Shown here in pieces: positions 20,137-28,196 of a stretch of 62,749 nucleotides of DNA. Every line of letters begins with the position of its first letter. Positions within the stretch are counted from its first letter, which is position 1. A program made the translations under genes and the position numbers. The DNA is from Acidobacteriota bacterium (GTDB lineage: Bacteria > Acidobacteriota > Blastocatellia > Pyrinomonadales > Pyrinomonadaceae), in assembly GCA_029781855.1 (NCBI GenBank), contig JAKOVX010000078.1, forward strand, positions 1 to 62,749, written 5' to 3'. Under the pieces are notes generated by a model that was given only the letters and a program-made list of their open reading frames with translations, searched no databases and was not told the DNA's origin.

Positions 20137-20934
20137 ATGAATTCCTCTATTATTCAGCTCACGATCTTTGGCTTGCTCGCGGCTTTGGCCAATGTTTTGG
20201 GTGGAGCGATTCTGTTTCCGTCGAAGCTCCATTCAAACTACAAGCGTTTCTTGAAGTATCTACTCGCATTGGGTGCGGGATTTATGCTTTCGGTTACGAT
20301 TTTCGAGATATTGCCGAAGGTTATTTTCATCTGGCAGAAGCGATTCCCGAATTCGGCGGATGAGTTGTACGTGCCGATGTTGTTGTTGATGGCGGGGTAT
20401 TTGTTGACGCAGTTCTTTGAACATACGATCGCGCCGCATTTCCATCTGGGCGAAGAGGTCCACTCGGACGAATTGATCTCGACGTCGTCTGCTTACACAG
20501 CGGTTGGCGGGTTGGTGATCCACACGTTTTTTGACGGGGTTTCGATCGCGGCGGCGGCACAGGTTGATGCCAGATTGGGATTGCTGGTGTTTCTGGCCGT
20601 GTTTTTACATAAGTTTCCGGAAGGTTTTTCGATCGGGTCGATGATCCTGGCGGCAGGCAAAGGCTTTCGCGAGGTAATGACGGCAACGTCGCTGATCGGC
20701 GCGATGACGATCGTAGGCGTCGTCGTGTTCTACGTTATAGGGTCGAATCTCGACGGCGCCGTCGCCTATGCCCTGCCGCTGGCCGGGGGCGTGACCCTAT
20801 ACGTCGCGGCGAGTGACCTGATCCCGGAGGTCAATCACCACGGCGGCGGGCGACCGTTCGTATCGTTTTCGGTATTTGCGGGAGTTGCTCTGTTTTTCGG
20901 GGTTCATTTCCTGCTGCACGGGCTGGTCGAATAG
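20137..20934 (+). CDS. ZIP-family divalent metal transporter
   Basis: About 265 aa with eight hydrophobic helices. Helix IV carries HTFFDGVSIAAAAQ and helix V HKFPEGFSIGSM, the histidine/acidic metal sites of ZIP proteins; a His-containing loop (PHFHLGEEVH) lies between helices III and IV. It would import Zn, Fe or similar ions across the inner membrane. Start at ATG 20137 (MNSSII); a GTG at 20116 would add seven residues. It faces away from the dcw genes. Confidence 0.9.
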   Translation: MNSSIIQLTIFGLLAALANVLGGAILFPSKLHSNYKRFLKYLLALGAGFMLSVTIFEILPKVIFIWQKRFPNSADELYVPMLLLMAGYLLTQFFEHTIAPHFHLGEEVHSDELISTSSAYTAVGGLVIHTFFDGVSIAAAAQVDARLGLLVFLAVFLHKFPEGFSIGSMILAAGKGFREVMTATSLIGAMTIVGVVVFYVIGSNLDGAVAYALPLAGGVTLYVAASDLIPEVNHHGGGRPFVSFSVFAGVALFFGVHFLLHGLVE

Positions 20935-21014
20935 GCCCGCTTCCCCACGCCCCAAAATTCCTGAAACAAATTTCCCGGCTCGTCGTTATTTGATAGTGGA
21001 GGCACTTTAGCGAA

Positions 21015-21224
21015 ATGAGAGAACCTTTGTTAGCGGGTATTTTGAGTTTACTTATCCCGGGGATCGGACAGCTTTATAACGGCCGTATCTTAATTGGCAT
21101 AATTTGGCTGGTCCTGACCGGTTTTTCGTGGATTGGGTCAGCAGGAACGCTCGGATGGGTGGTTCACCTGATCTCGGCTTGGTGTGCCTACAGCTACGCA
21201 AAGGAAAATCCGGTTCGAGTCTAG
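21015..21224 (+). CDS. TM2-like small membrane protein
   Basis: 69 aa. Two hydrophobic helices around a turn with the TM2 signature PGIGQLYNGRILIGI, and a charged C-terminus (YAKENPVRV). Function of such proteins is not established. A weak GGAGG-type site lies upstream (TGGAGG), and a strong terminator follows immediately. Confidence 0.8.
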   Translation: MREPLLAGILSLLIPGIGQLYNGRILIGIIWLVLTGFSWIGSAGTLGWVVHLISAWCAYSYAKENPVRV

Positions 21225-21251
21225 AGTATCTTCAAGCAATCCTCCTCTTTT

Positions 21252-21281
21252 GCCCGGCATTCGTTAATGCCGGGCCTTTTT
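21252..21281 (+). terminator. Rho-independent terminator after the TM2-like gene
   Basis: Ten-bp stem GCCCGGCATT/AATGCCGGGC with a CGTT loop, followed by a run of T after CC. Confidence 0.9.
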
Positions 21282-21329
21282 ACGTTTCGGCAAATGGGTG
21301 CGATTGTGTAGTATAGGTCACTGGTTCTT

Positions 21330-21941
21330 ATGGTGAAAGAAGGGATCCCGTTCGTGCTCGTGCCGGGAATAATATTTGTGGGATTCGTCCTGCTTGGGTG
21401 GTGGATCGCGGCGGCGTTGTTCCTTTTCCTGTGCCTGTTCATGGCATTCTTTTTTCGGGACCCAAAACGAGTGGTGCCGACCGAGCCGAATATCGTTGTC
21501 TCGGCCGCCGACGGGCGTGTGACACGGATCGAAGAGACGCCGGAGGGCAAGCTCGTCAGCGTTTTCCTTTCGCCGATAGACGTTCACATCAATCGCTCGC
21601 CGATCGCGGGCAAGATCACCAATATCGAATACACGCCCGGCAAAAAGTTGCCCGCGACGAGCAACAACGCCAGCTTCGTCAACGAACGCAATTCCCTGCT
21701 TATCGAATCGCCCGAAATGACGGTAAAATGCACGCAGATCGCGGGAATCTTGGCTCGCCGGATTGTCTGTTGGCCGCATACGGGTGATAATCTTGAACGC
21801 GGACAAAAATTCGGCCTTATCAAATTCAGCTCGCGAACCGACCTGCTGATGCCGAACGATGTAACGATCGAGGTCAGGGTCGGTGACAAGGTTAAGGGTG
21901 GAGAGACGATCATTGGAAGGCTAGCGGTGAGTGGTGAATGA
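21330..21941 (+). CDS. psd: Phosphatidylserine decarboxylase (short type)
   Basis: 203 aa. Two N-terminal membrane helices are followed by the PSD fold: SPIDVHINRSPIAGKI (Asp-His catalytic pair), the Asn/Glu-rich NASFVNERN region, and the expected autocleavage site near the C-terminus, after IKF. It makes phosphatidylethanolamine from PS, the product of pssA just downstream. Odd: the cleavage motif reads FSSRTDLL where short PSDs normally have FGSR; the Gly before the pyruvoyl-forming Ser is replaced by Ser. The last codons run into a GTGAGTGGTGAATG repeat. Confidence 0.88.
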   Translation: MVKEGIPFVLVPGIIFVGFVLLGWWIAAALFLFLCLFMAFFFRDPKRVVPTEPNIVVSAADGRVTRIEETPEGKLVSVFLSPIDVHINRSPIAGKITNIEYTPGKKLPATSNNASFVNERNSLLIESPEMTVKCTQIAGILARRIVCWPHTGDNLERGQKFGLIKFSSRTDLLMPNDVTIEVRVGDKVKGGETIIGRLAVSGE

Positions 21942-22056
21942 TGAGTGGTCAGTGGTAGGTGGTCAGGGTTTAATCACTTAACATTTACTTTCTATATATC
22001 GTCAGTAACCGTTGATCATTTATTAGTTAGCAGTTTCTAGTTATTAGTTTTTAGTT
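21925..22056. repeat. Low-complexity repeats between psd and pssA
   Basis: GGTGAGTGGTGAATGATGAGTGGTCAGTGG units (21925-21960) are followed by TAGTTATTAGTTTTTAG units (about 22021-22056). The first type recurs in valS, in the RepA-like gene and before the tRNA array. Together they fill the 123-bp gap; no promoter is obvious. Confidence 0.7.
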
Positions 22057-22064
22057 ATTCCCCG

Positions 22065-22949
22065 ATGGATGAGATCGAAGACAGCAAACCGCCGCACAGA
22101 GGCTTGAAGAAGGGCCTTTTTGTGATCCCGACGTTGTTTACCGCCGGGAATGTGGCGATGGGCTTTTTGGCCGTGCTCTGGTCGGTGCGTGGATTTCACG
22201 CCGCGATGACCGAGCCGGGCTCGGCGGCGCAGTATTTCGATCAGGCAGCGGTCGCGTTGGGCCTGGCGATCCTATTCGATACGATGGACGGCCGCGTCGC
22301 CCGTGCCACCCGCACAACGACCGAGATCGGCGTGCAGTTCGATTCGCTGGCGGACGTGCTGACGTTCGGCATCGCTCCCACGGCGCTCATTTATTGTTGG
22401 GCGGTCGCACCGACATTTCACGAGAGCAGCCCGCTTTACAACATCGGCGTCATCCTGCTTTTCATCTATTTGATGTGCGGTGCCTTCCGGCTGGCAAGGT
22501 TCAATCTACAGGCGATGCGGCCGCACGTGCTAGAGGAAGGCGCGGGCAAACTCGATAAAAAGAATTTCGTCGGATTGCCGATACCTCCTGCGGCCGGACT
22601 GCTGGCGGCGATCGTCCACTATTCGCCGGCTCCGCTCAACGCATACGGCCCGGGCTACGCGCGATACTACACAATCCTTATTTACATATTGCTCGCGATT
22701 CTCGGCGGGCTGATGGTAAGCAAGATCCGCTATTCGAGCTTTAAGTCGGCGGGCGCTGTTAAGATCAGTTTCGTTATGGTGCTGCTCATCGCCGCTGGTG
22801 GAATGGTGATGTGGTTTTACTCGCAATACGCCCTGCTGGTCTTCGCCGTCCTCTACGTCGGCCACGGCATTGTCGGCTGGCTCTACCGCTCCGCCACCGG
22901 CCGAAGGTCTGAAACCGCACCCGCAGTTACAGAAGCCGAAAGCCTCTAG
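22065..22949 (+). CDS. pssA: CDP-diacylglycerol--serine O-phosphatidyltransferase
   Basis: 294 aa membrane enzyme. The CDP-alcohol phosphotransferase motif D-G-x2-A-R-x8-G-x3-D-x3-D is complete (DGRVARATRTTTEIGVQFD then SLAD). Eight hydrophobic helices follow or flank it. It makes phosphatidylserine, which Psd encoded upstream decarboxylates, so the pair gives phosphatidylethanolamine. Confidence 0.95.
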   Translation: MDEIEDSKPPHRGLKKGLFVIPTLFTAGNVAMGFLAVLWSVRGFHAAMTEPGSAAQYFDQAAVALGLAILFDTMDGRVARATRTTTEIGVQFDSLADVLTFGIAPTALIYCWAVAPTFHESSPLYNIGVILLFIYLMCGAFRLARFNLQAMRPHVLEEGAGKLDKKNFVGLPIPPAAGLLAAIVHYSPAPLNAYGPGYARYYTILIYILLAILGGLMVSKIRYSSFKSAGAVKISFVMVLLIAAGGMVMWFYSQYALLVFAVLYVGHGIVGWLYRSATGRRSETAPAVTEAESL

Positions 22950-22990
22950 TTTCAAATCTTTACATATCCTGACTTAAAGTCCTGCATTCG

Positions 22991-23062
22991 TTTTGTTCCA
23001 CCGGAACACGAGAATGGGTTGCGGAACAATCGGAGAGCGGACACTTCTGTCCGCATCGCCGG
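22991..23062. repeat. Composite dispersed repeat downstream of pssA
   Basis: 22991-23019 is the exact reverse complement of 13481-13509 (murD-mraY gap), and 23037-23062 nearly matches 337-362 in valS. So two repeat families seen elsewhere as separate insertions stand side by side here. Confidence 0.75.
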
Positions 23063-23242
23063 GATGAACCTCCGAAAAGCAAAAGAGTATTGCCACTAGC
23101 TTTAGCTAGTGGACAGGATATGCATGAGTAAGATCCCGGGCTTTAGCCTAAAACCCGTATGAAACCAACTCGCGATAGGAACCGTCAAATCCGATCTATG
23201 TCGCCCGCTAACGCGGGCTCCGGGAAATGGGTTGGGGCACTT

Positions 23243-23302
23243 ACCCCAGGTTCCGCTCCGCTTCACCTGGGGCTACAAATATATCGTCGGCTCCGCCGAC
23301 TT
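23243..23302. repeat. REP element, left of RAYT
   Basis: Hairpin CCCCAGGT...ACCTGGGG followed by GCTACAAATATATCGTCGG-CTCC-GCCGAC. The second half matches 24066-24100 and, inverted, 23388-23412. Confidence 0.8.
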
Positions 23303-23387
23303 GGCCTTTGGACACGTGATTTGAAGTCGACGTGTTTTCGGTTTCGCGACGGTGGGCAAAGGATGTGGCCGATGCCGGTGGAAAAAC

Positions 23388-23434
23388 CGTCGGAGACGGT
23401 GCTATATTTGTAGCCCACATCGCAAGATGTGGGG
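23388..23434. repeat. REP element, inverted copy left of RAYT
   Basis: CCGTCGGAGACGG, a TATATTTGTAGC linker, then hairpin CCCACATC-GCAA-GATGTGGG. It is the reverse complement of the copy at 24051-24100. A further CCGTCGGAGACGG sits at about 23458, just before the transposase start. Confidence 0.8.
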
Positions 23435-23487
23435 AAACCAAATCAATACAACACGAGCCGTCGGAGACGGCGACATAATGCGGCCTT

Positions 23488-23934
23488 ATGTCACATACTC
23501 ACACCAATTTACTGAACCACATCGTTTTCAGTACTCAAGGTCATTTGCCACTGATCACGCCCGAGATAATGAGCGAACTGTTCGCCTACATGGGCGGCCT
23601 TGTGAAAGAACTCAAAGGTAAACCGATCGTCATCAATGGCATCGCCGACCATGTCCACATGCTAATTTTACTGCCGCCAAGTGTTTCGATCTCTGAGGCG
23701 ATGCGGTTCATCAAATCAAATTCGTCGCGATGGGTAAAGGAGAGATTCGGAAAGAAGTTCGCGTGGCAAAAGGGTTTCGGGGCGTTCAGCGTGTCGCGTT
23801 CTAATGCCGACGCGGTCGCCAAATACATCCGCGATCAGGAACGACATCATAATGGCTTCGATTTCAAAACCGAGTTTATATCGTTGCTGGACAAGAATGA
23901 TGTTGACTACGACGAACGCGATCTCTGGGATTGA
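23488..23934 (+). CDS. REP-associated tyrosine transposase (RAYT, IS200-like)
   Basis: 148 aa, typical of single-domain Y1 HUH transposases. The HUH motif is in GIADHVHMLIL; the candidate catalytic Tyr is in VAKYIRDQERHH near residue 112. Start ATG 23488 (MSHTHTNLLNHIVFSTQG, the family N-terminus). It is flanked by inverted REP copies at 23243-23472 and 23965-24100, as expected for the enzyme that mobilises them. It appears intact. Confidence 0.93.
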   Translation: MSHTHTNLLNHIVFSTQGHLPLITPEIMSELFAYMGGLVKELKGKPIVINGIADHVHMLILLPPSVSISEAMRFIKSNSSRWVKERFGKKFAWQKGFGAFSVSRSNADAVAKYIRDQERHHNGFDFKTEFISLLDKNDVDYDERDLWD

Positions 23935-23964
23935 TGGCAGAGGAACAACTCTTCTTATAAATAA

Positions 23965-24100
23965 ACGTCAGAGACGGTGACATCATATCGATAATGTGGT
24001 CCTTTATGCCGCCGTTTCCAACGGCTCTCGTTTGATGAATGACAACTTTCCCACATCTTGCGATGTGGGCTACAAATATATCGTCGGCTCCGCCGACTTA
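23965..24100. repeat. REP elements right of RAYT, running into the RepA-like gene
   Basis: CGTCAGAGACGG (about 23966) is followed by GCCGTTTCCAACGGC and a full REP at 24051-24100 (CCCACATC-TTGC-GATGTGGG, linker, CGTCGG-CTCC-GCCGAC). The last REP supplies the final codons of the minus-strand ATPase gene, read as KSAEPTIYL. Confidence 0.8.
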
Positions 24101-25413
24101 GCTGCCATTTTCCGATTGGCGGCGTCCTGGAGGTAGCGGTTGACGGTGGCGATACCCACACCGAGGTCGGCGGCGATCTCGCGTTGGGTGTGGCCGTGGG
24201 CGGCGAGATGGACGGCACGTTCGATCCGCGTCGTGCGGTCGCCGTTGACGGTGTCGTACGCCGGGACGAGGTGCGTATGCTCGGTGGAGTAGCCGACGAA
24301 GTTGAAACAGAGGAAATTTGGGGTGGAGTTAGTGATGAGTGGTGAATGGTGAGTGGTGAGTTTTTCGGAGGTGGGCTCGGATGATTGCGGTTCGCTTACG
24401 CCCTTACTTACGTGCGGGCTTGTGCAATGGCGGTCGTCGGTTTGCGGTTCGCTAACGCCCTTATTTACGTGCGGGCTTGTGCAGCGTTTTTCGATCTCGA
24501 AGACTAGGACGTTCGATGCGTCGTATTTTAGGGCGGTGCTACGGGGTTTGATGTGTTTGATGTAGCGGATGTCCCGGCCGCGGTAACTGTGGCCAATGGC
24601 GAAGATGTTGTCGGCGAAGTTTGAGAGCATCTTGCTTCCCTGCAGGTCGTTGACGGTCAGGCCGCGGCCGATCGAGCGTTTGGGCGTATGGGCGAGGACG
24701 AGGATCGATAGGCCGAACATCAGTTTGTAGTGCTTGAGGCCCCGCATCAGCCGGAGGGCAGAGTTCGAACCGTGCGTTGAGGTCGTCAGGTACGAGATGT
24801 TGTCGACGATGACGGCGTCGAACTGGCGACTGGCAAAGGCTCGGAACAGCGAATCGACAAGAAATTCCTGAAAATCCTTGAATTCGTCGGGCAGCTCGTT
24901 TGTCGGGACGATCTCGGTCCGCGTCACGCGCTCGGAGAATTGGTACGGATCGGTGCCGTTATTCGAATACCGTTCGCGAAACTGTTCGGCCGAGAGTTCG
25001 AAATCGAGGTAGAGCACACGCTGCGGCGGGGCCGTCATCTCGAGCGGCCCGATCGGGACTCCGCGGGCGATCGATTCGGCGATCTGCGTCGCGAGGATGC
25101 TCTTGCCCTTTCCCGTGTCGGCGAACATTATGCAAAGTTCTCCTGCAAGCCAAAGGTCGCCGAAGAGCCGTGCGGCCACAGGTTTTGACTCTGCCGGCGG
25201 TGCGATCCACTCGGCGGCGGGCTTGAAAACAAAGAGAGAACCGGTCTGAAAATCGTCGGGCGCATCCGGATCGTATTCCGGAAATTCGGGAGCAGTTTCG
25301 ATTTCAACGGGTGCGTACGGGTCCGGGATCGGGTTGCCTTCGCGGTCGGTGAAGCCCTGCTCGTAGAGCATATCCGCGATCTCCTCTTCCTTGCTGTCGT
25401 AGTGGTCTTTCAT
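24070..25413 (-). CDS. RepA/RecA-like AAA ATPase with C-terminal HTH, invaded by repeats
   Basis: About 447 aa. Walker A FADTGKGKS, then YLDFEL, Walker B-like FDAVIVDNISYL and a LAHTPKRS sensor: a hexameric RepA/AAA_25-type ATPase. The C-terminus has a helix-turn-helix (HTQREIAADLGVGIATVNRYL). Between core and HTH lie two copies of a translated repeat (SPHVNKGVSEPQ and SPHVSKGVSEPQ) plus a TTHHSPLI low-complexity stretch, and the last nine residues come from a REP. I chose ATG 25413; the TTG at 25440 overlaps a TATAAT box. Relatives occur on plasmids and prophages; no other such genes are near. Role inferred: ATPase with DNA binding. Confidence 0.8.
   Translation of the reverse strand: MKDHYDSKEEEIADMLYEQGFTDREGNPIPDPYAPVEIETAPEFPEYDPDAPDDFQTGSLFVFKPAAEWIAPPAESKPVAARLFGDLWLAGELCIMFADTGKGKSILATQIAESIARGVPIGPLEMTAPPQRVLYLDFELSAEQFRERYSNNGTDPYQFSERVTRTEIVPTNELPDEFKDFQEFLVDSLFRAFASRQFDAVIVDNISYLTTSTHGSNSALRLMRGLKHYKLMFGLSILVLAHTPKRSIGRGLTVNDLQGSKMLSNFADNIFAIGHSYRGRDIRYIKHIKPRSTALKYDASNVLVFEIEKRCTSPHVNKGVSEPQTDDRHCTSPHVSKGVSEPQSSEPTSEKLTTHHSPLITNSTPNFLCFNFVGYSTEHTHLVPAYDTVNGDRTTRIERAVHLAAHGHTQREIAADLGVGIATVNRYLQDAANRKMAAKSAEPTIYL
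24329..24361. repeat. GTGAGTGGTGA low-complexity repeat inside the ATPase gene
   Basis: Tandem GTGATGAGTGGTGAATGGTGA units, as at 21925-21960. Read on the minus strand it gives LTTHHSPLITNS in frame. Confidence 0.7.
24386..24483. repeat. Two tandem copies of a 41-nt GCGGTTCGCTTACGCCC repeat in the ATPase gene
   Basis: Copies at 24386-24426 and 24442-24483: GCGGTTCGCT(T/A)ACGCCCTTA then TTACGTGCGGGCTTGTGCA. Partial copies recur at 49016-49048, 50115-50158 and 50196-50227. Here they are read in frame on the minus strand. Confidence 0.8.
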
Positions 25414-25428
25414 GGGAATTCTGTTCAC

Positions 25429-25458
25429 ATTATAGCGCAATGTTGCAGTGATGCAACA
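25429..25458 (-). promoter_or_regulatory. Promoter -10 and palindromic operator of the ATPase gene
   Basis: On the minus strand TATAAT occupies 25434-25429, with the ATG only about 16 nt further. Immediately upstream is the perfect inverted repeat TGTTGCA-GTGA-TGCAACA (25441-25458), placed where it would overlap the -35 region. Inference: an autoregulatory operator, perhaps bound by the gene's own HTH. Confidence 0.6.
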
Positions 25459-25530
25459 GAATTGAAGCGACGGAATTGGTCGAATACGACCATCGTGACT
25501 TGCATGTTTTGTGAGCTTAGTAGGAGAGAA

Positions 25531-26889
25531 CTATGCCCGGCGACTGAACGAAGTCACGCTTGCCTCCGAGCGGCGACGGCCGGAACGATGTTGTTCGCCG
25601 GGATCGGCAACGTCGTCGCGATATTCCCTGCCGGCGGCAACAAGCAACGCGATGAGCATCAGGAACAGCAGTGTGACAGCGGTCGTGTGGAGCACAAAAT
25701 CGAAAACGCTGTGAACAAGCACCGCGAAAATGCCGCCGATCGCTCCGATGGCGACACCGCGGCGGAACCCGTTCGTGGCCCGCGTGTTTCGGCGGGCTTC
25801 GCGGAACAGCAGAAAGAGAAAAAATATTCCGATCGCCGCACCGACCACACCGGCGTCCGCCAGCACCTGCAGATAATCATTGTGCGCCTGTTCGACGCGT
25901 TCGAGGCCGTTGAAATCGTCATACGGCGTGTACGCCTGGCCGAAAGCTCCCATTCCGGCCCCGAGCGGCAAGTTGCCGGCGATGACCTTTAGCGTGATCG
26001 ACCAAATGTGGGTGCGGTTGGTTGTGATGTCCTTGGACGCGGCGGTCTCGGCAAAACGCGTGAACGACGTCTCGCCACCGACAAATACCGCACCCGCAAC
26101 GACCGCTCCGATCATCAATAAAGATAGGGCGACCTTGAGTGCGATGGCCTTGGCACCGCGGGTTTTCGTCGTCAGGATGACCAGCAAGATTACTCCGGCG
26201 AGCATTGCGACAAGGCCACCGCGGGAACCGCTGAGCAGCAAGGAGGAGCCCATCAACACGATCGCGGTTATGTAAAGCAGCTTTTTGTCACGCGGCACCG
26301 CGCCGGAGAGCATCATACCGAGCGGCACGGCGAGTGACATTTCGATGTAGGCGGCGAAATTGTGCCGGTTGACGAACGAACCGAACGGCGTCGCACGCTC
26401 CAGAATGCCGTAAATTTTTGTCGGCGACAGCACCGATTGCAGGATCGCGAAAAAAGCGAAAATGAACCCGAAGATCGAGATCAGGCCGACCATTTGACGA
26501 ATACGCGCGGCCGAATCGAGATAAACGAGCGATAGCGAGAGAAAGAACGCGAGCGCCAAATAATGAAGAGCTGTCGTCTCTGTCGCGAACGGAGCCGCCG
26601 AGATCGTCCGAGGTATCGAACTGAGTCCGCCCGCTTCATTGATCGTGCCGAACGGAATTACCTGGATAAATCCGTAGATCACCGCCGCGTACAACGGGAC
26701 TTGGAGAAGATGCCGGCTGAATCGCAAATTACCGCTCGAAAAACAGTCGATCGCCCAGAGGATCACCATTAGAGCGATCGCCGCGTAGAATATCGCGAGC
26801 GTCGGCTGGTGGACCGTTCCGTAGGCAAGCGTCGAGAGCACGATGCACGTACAGATGAGGAAGAAGACTGCCCTATTCGCAAATTTCAC
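25531..26889 (-). CDS. O-antigen ligase/polymerase family membrane protein
   Basis: 452 aa with about twelve membrane helices. The Wzy_C/O-antigen ligase signature is present: GSFVNRHNFAAYIEM, then a large loop before HNDYLQVLADAGVVG. LLLSGSRGGL is a second family motif. Such proteins join or polymerise glycan repeats on the periplasmic side. It starts 5 bp after the TPR gene stop, in a three-gene run with a sugar aminotransferase. Ligase versus polymerase cannot be told from sequence. Confidence 0.88.
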   Translation of the reverse strand: MKFANRAVFFLICTCIVLSTLAYGTVHQPTLAIFYAAIALMVILWAIDCFSSGNLRFSRHLLQVPLYAAVIYGFIQVIPFGTINEAGGLSSIPRTISAAPFATETTALHYLALAFFLSLSLVYLDSAARIRQMVGLISIFGFIFAFFAILQSVLSPTKIYGILERATPFGSFVNRHNFAAYIEMSLAVPLGMMLSGAVPRDKKLLYITAIVLMGSSLLLSGSRGGLVAMLAGVILLVILTTKTRGAKAIALKVALSLLMIGAVVAGAVFVGGETSFTRFAETAASKDITTNRTHIWSITLKVIAGNLPLGAGMGAFGQAYTPYDDFNGLERVEQAHNDYLQVLADAGVVGAAIGIFFLFLLFREARRNTRATNGFRRGVAIGAIGGIFAVLVHSVFDFVLHTTAVTLLFLMLIALLVAAGREYRDDVADPGEQHRSGRRRSEASVTSFSRRA

Positions 26890-26894
26890 GGGTT

Positions 26895-28196
26895 CTAATT
26901 CGTTCGTTTCAGTTCGAAATCGTCATACCAGATCGTCCCGGCGATCGGGCAATCCGGACCGCAGGACGCACGTATCGTACGAATAACGATGCCGCTGCAA
27001 TTTTCGGGTGCCGTAAACTCGACCGACACCTGCTCCCAATCATTCGTCCCGTTCGGATATAGCGGCGACAGAGCGAGCATCGTATCGTCATTGGCGTTGA
27101 CGATCTGAAGCTGCGGCATTCCGGCACTTCGTAAATTCTCGGTCCGCAGCCAAAAACGCAGGCGGTAAGATCTGCCCGGCACGACAACGACATTTTGCGT
27201 AACGATGTAAAGCTCGGGCTTGTTGTACGCCTTGAAGAAGATGCGGAGGCTCTTGGCACCTTCGTGGTGGACGATCGAGTCGGTGGCGACGTCGACCTTC
27301 GCGTCGTTACGCATGACCTTCCATCCAAATCGAGTGTCGTTCGCATTGCCGATGGTTTTTTCGAAACTCGCATTCGTCACGGTCTCCGGTTTGGCGTCAG
27401 GGTCGATGCCGAGCTGGCGGGCAAATTCGAGTGCCTGCGGGTAAGATTTCTTTTCGTAAAGGCCCTGAGCTATGGTTTGGGCGATCTGCGGATTTTCGGC
27501 TTTTTGCTCGTCGGTGAGCATGTCCCAGTTTCGAAGCGAATCCGCAGCACGGCCGCGTTGAGCATAGAAATATGCGAGGCTCGCATGCACGTCCGGGGCA
27601 TCCGCCGCGATCTGCTCGAGCTTTGCGGGATCCTTGTCGAAGTATTCCCAAGCGAGCGAGAACACCTGTTCGCGGTAAGTTTGATTATTTTTCGTCGCGA
27701 GTTTTAGCTCAGCGAAGGCCTCGTCGGTGCGGCCTTGGCGTAGATAGAAGTTTCCAAGCTGCCATCTGGGAAACGTATAAGTCGGCCCAAGCTCGATGGC
27801 CTTCTTGAAGGCGGCCTCGGCCTGGACGGGCTTTTCGTCCTGCTCGTAGGCACGGCCGAGCTCTATCCACCAGCGAAAGTCGCGAGGTGCGAGGCGGACA
27901 GTGTCTTCGAACATTCCGACGGACGACGCGGTATTCTCGGGAGTGAAGACGTTATTTGCGAGCGTTGCCTTGAGCCACATCGTTAACGGATCGGACGGAG
28001 CCATCCCGCGGGCGATGTCTGCCATCTGCTCGGCGGACGGGCTGCCGGCAGTCGTCAATTCCGCAATCATGTCGCCGAATTGCATCCTGACCGCAAACCA
28101 GCCGAACGCGAGCGCGACGATCACCGCCACGGCGAGGGCGATGCGCGGCATTATGCCGGACGATTCGATGATTTTTAGGTCTGTCTGGGGCATCAA
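26895..28196 (-). CDS. TPR protein with C-terminal carbohydrate-binding-like domain
   Basis: 433 aa. One N-terminal membrane helix (residues about 14-32), TPR repeats at about 90-270 (FRWWIELGRAYEQDEKPVQA, FPRWQLGNFYLRQGRTDEA), then a beta-rich domain resembling CBM4/9-type modules (SFEKTIGNANDTRFGWKV to the end). It overlaps the aminotransferase stop by 4 nt. Context suggests a scaffold in exopolysaccharide assembly or export; the function is inferred. Confidence 0.8.
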   Translation of the reverse strand: MMPQTDLKIIESSGIMPRIALAVAVIVALAFGWFAVRMQFGDMIAELTTAGSPSAEQMADIARGMAPSDPLTMWLKATLANNVFTPENTASSVGMFEDTVRLAPRDFRWWIELGRAYEQDEKPVQAEAAFKKAIELGPTYTFPRWQLGNFYLRQGRTDEAFAELKLATKNNQTYREQVFSLAWEYFDKDPAKLEQIAADAPDVHASLAYFYAQRGRAADSLRNWDMLTDEQKAENPQIAQTIAQGLYEKKSYPQALEFARQLGIDPDAKPETVTNASFEKTIGNANDTRFGWKVMRNDAKVDVATDSIVHHEGAKSLRIFFKAYNKPELYIVTQNVVVVPGRSYRLRFWLRTENLRSAGMPQLQIVNANDDTMLALSPLYPNGTNDWEQVSVEFTAPENCSGIVIRTIRASCGPDCPIAGTIWYDDFELKRTN

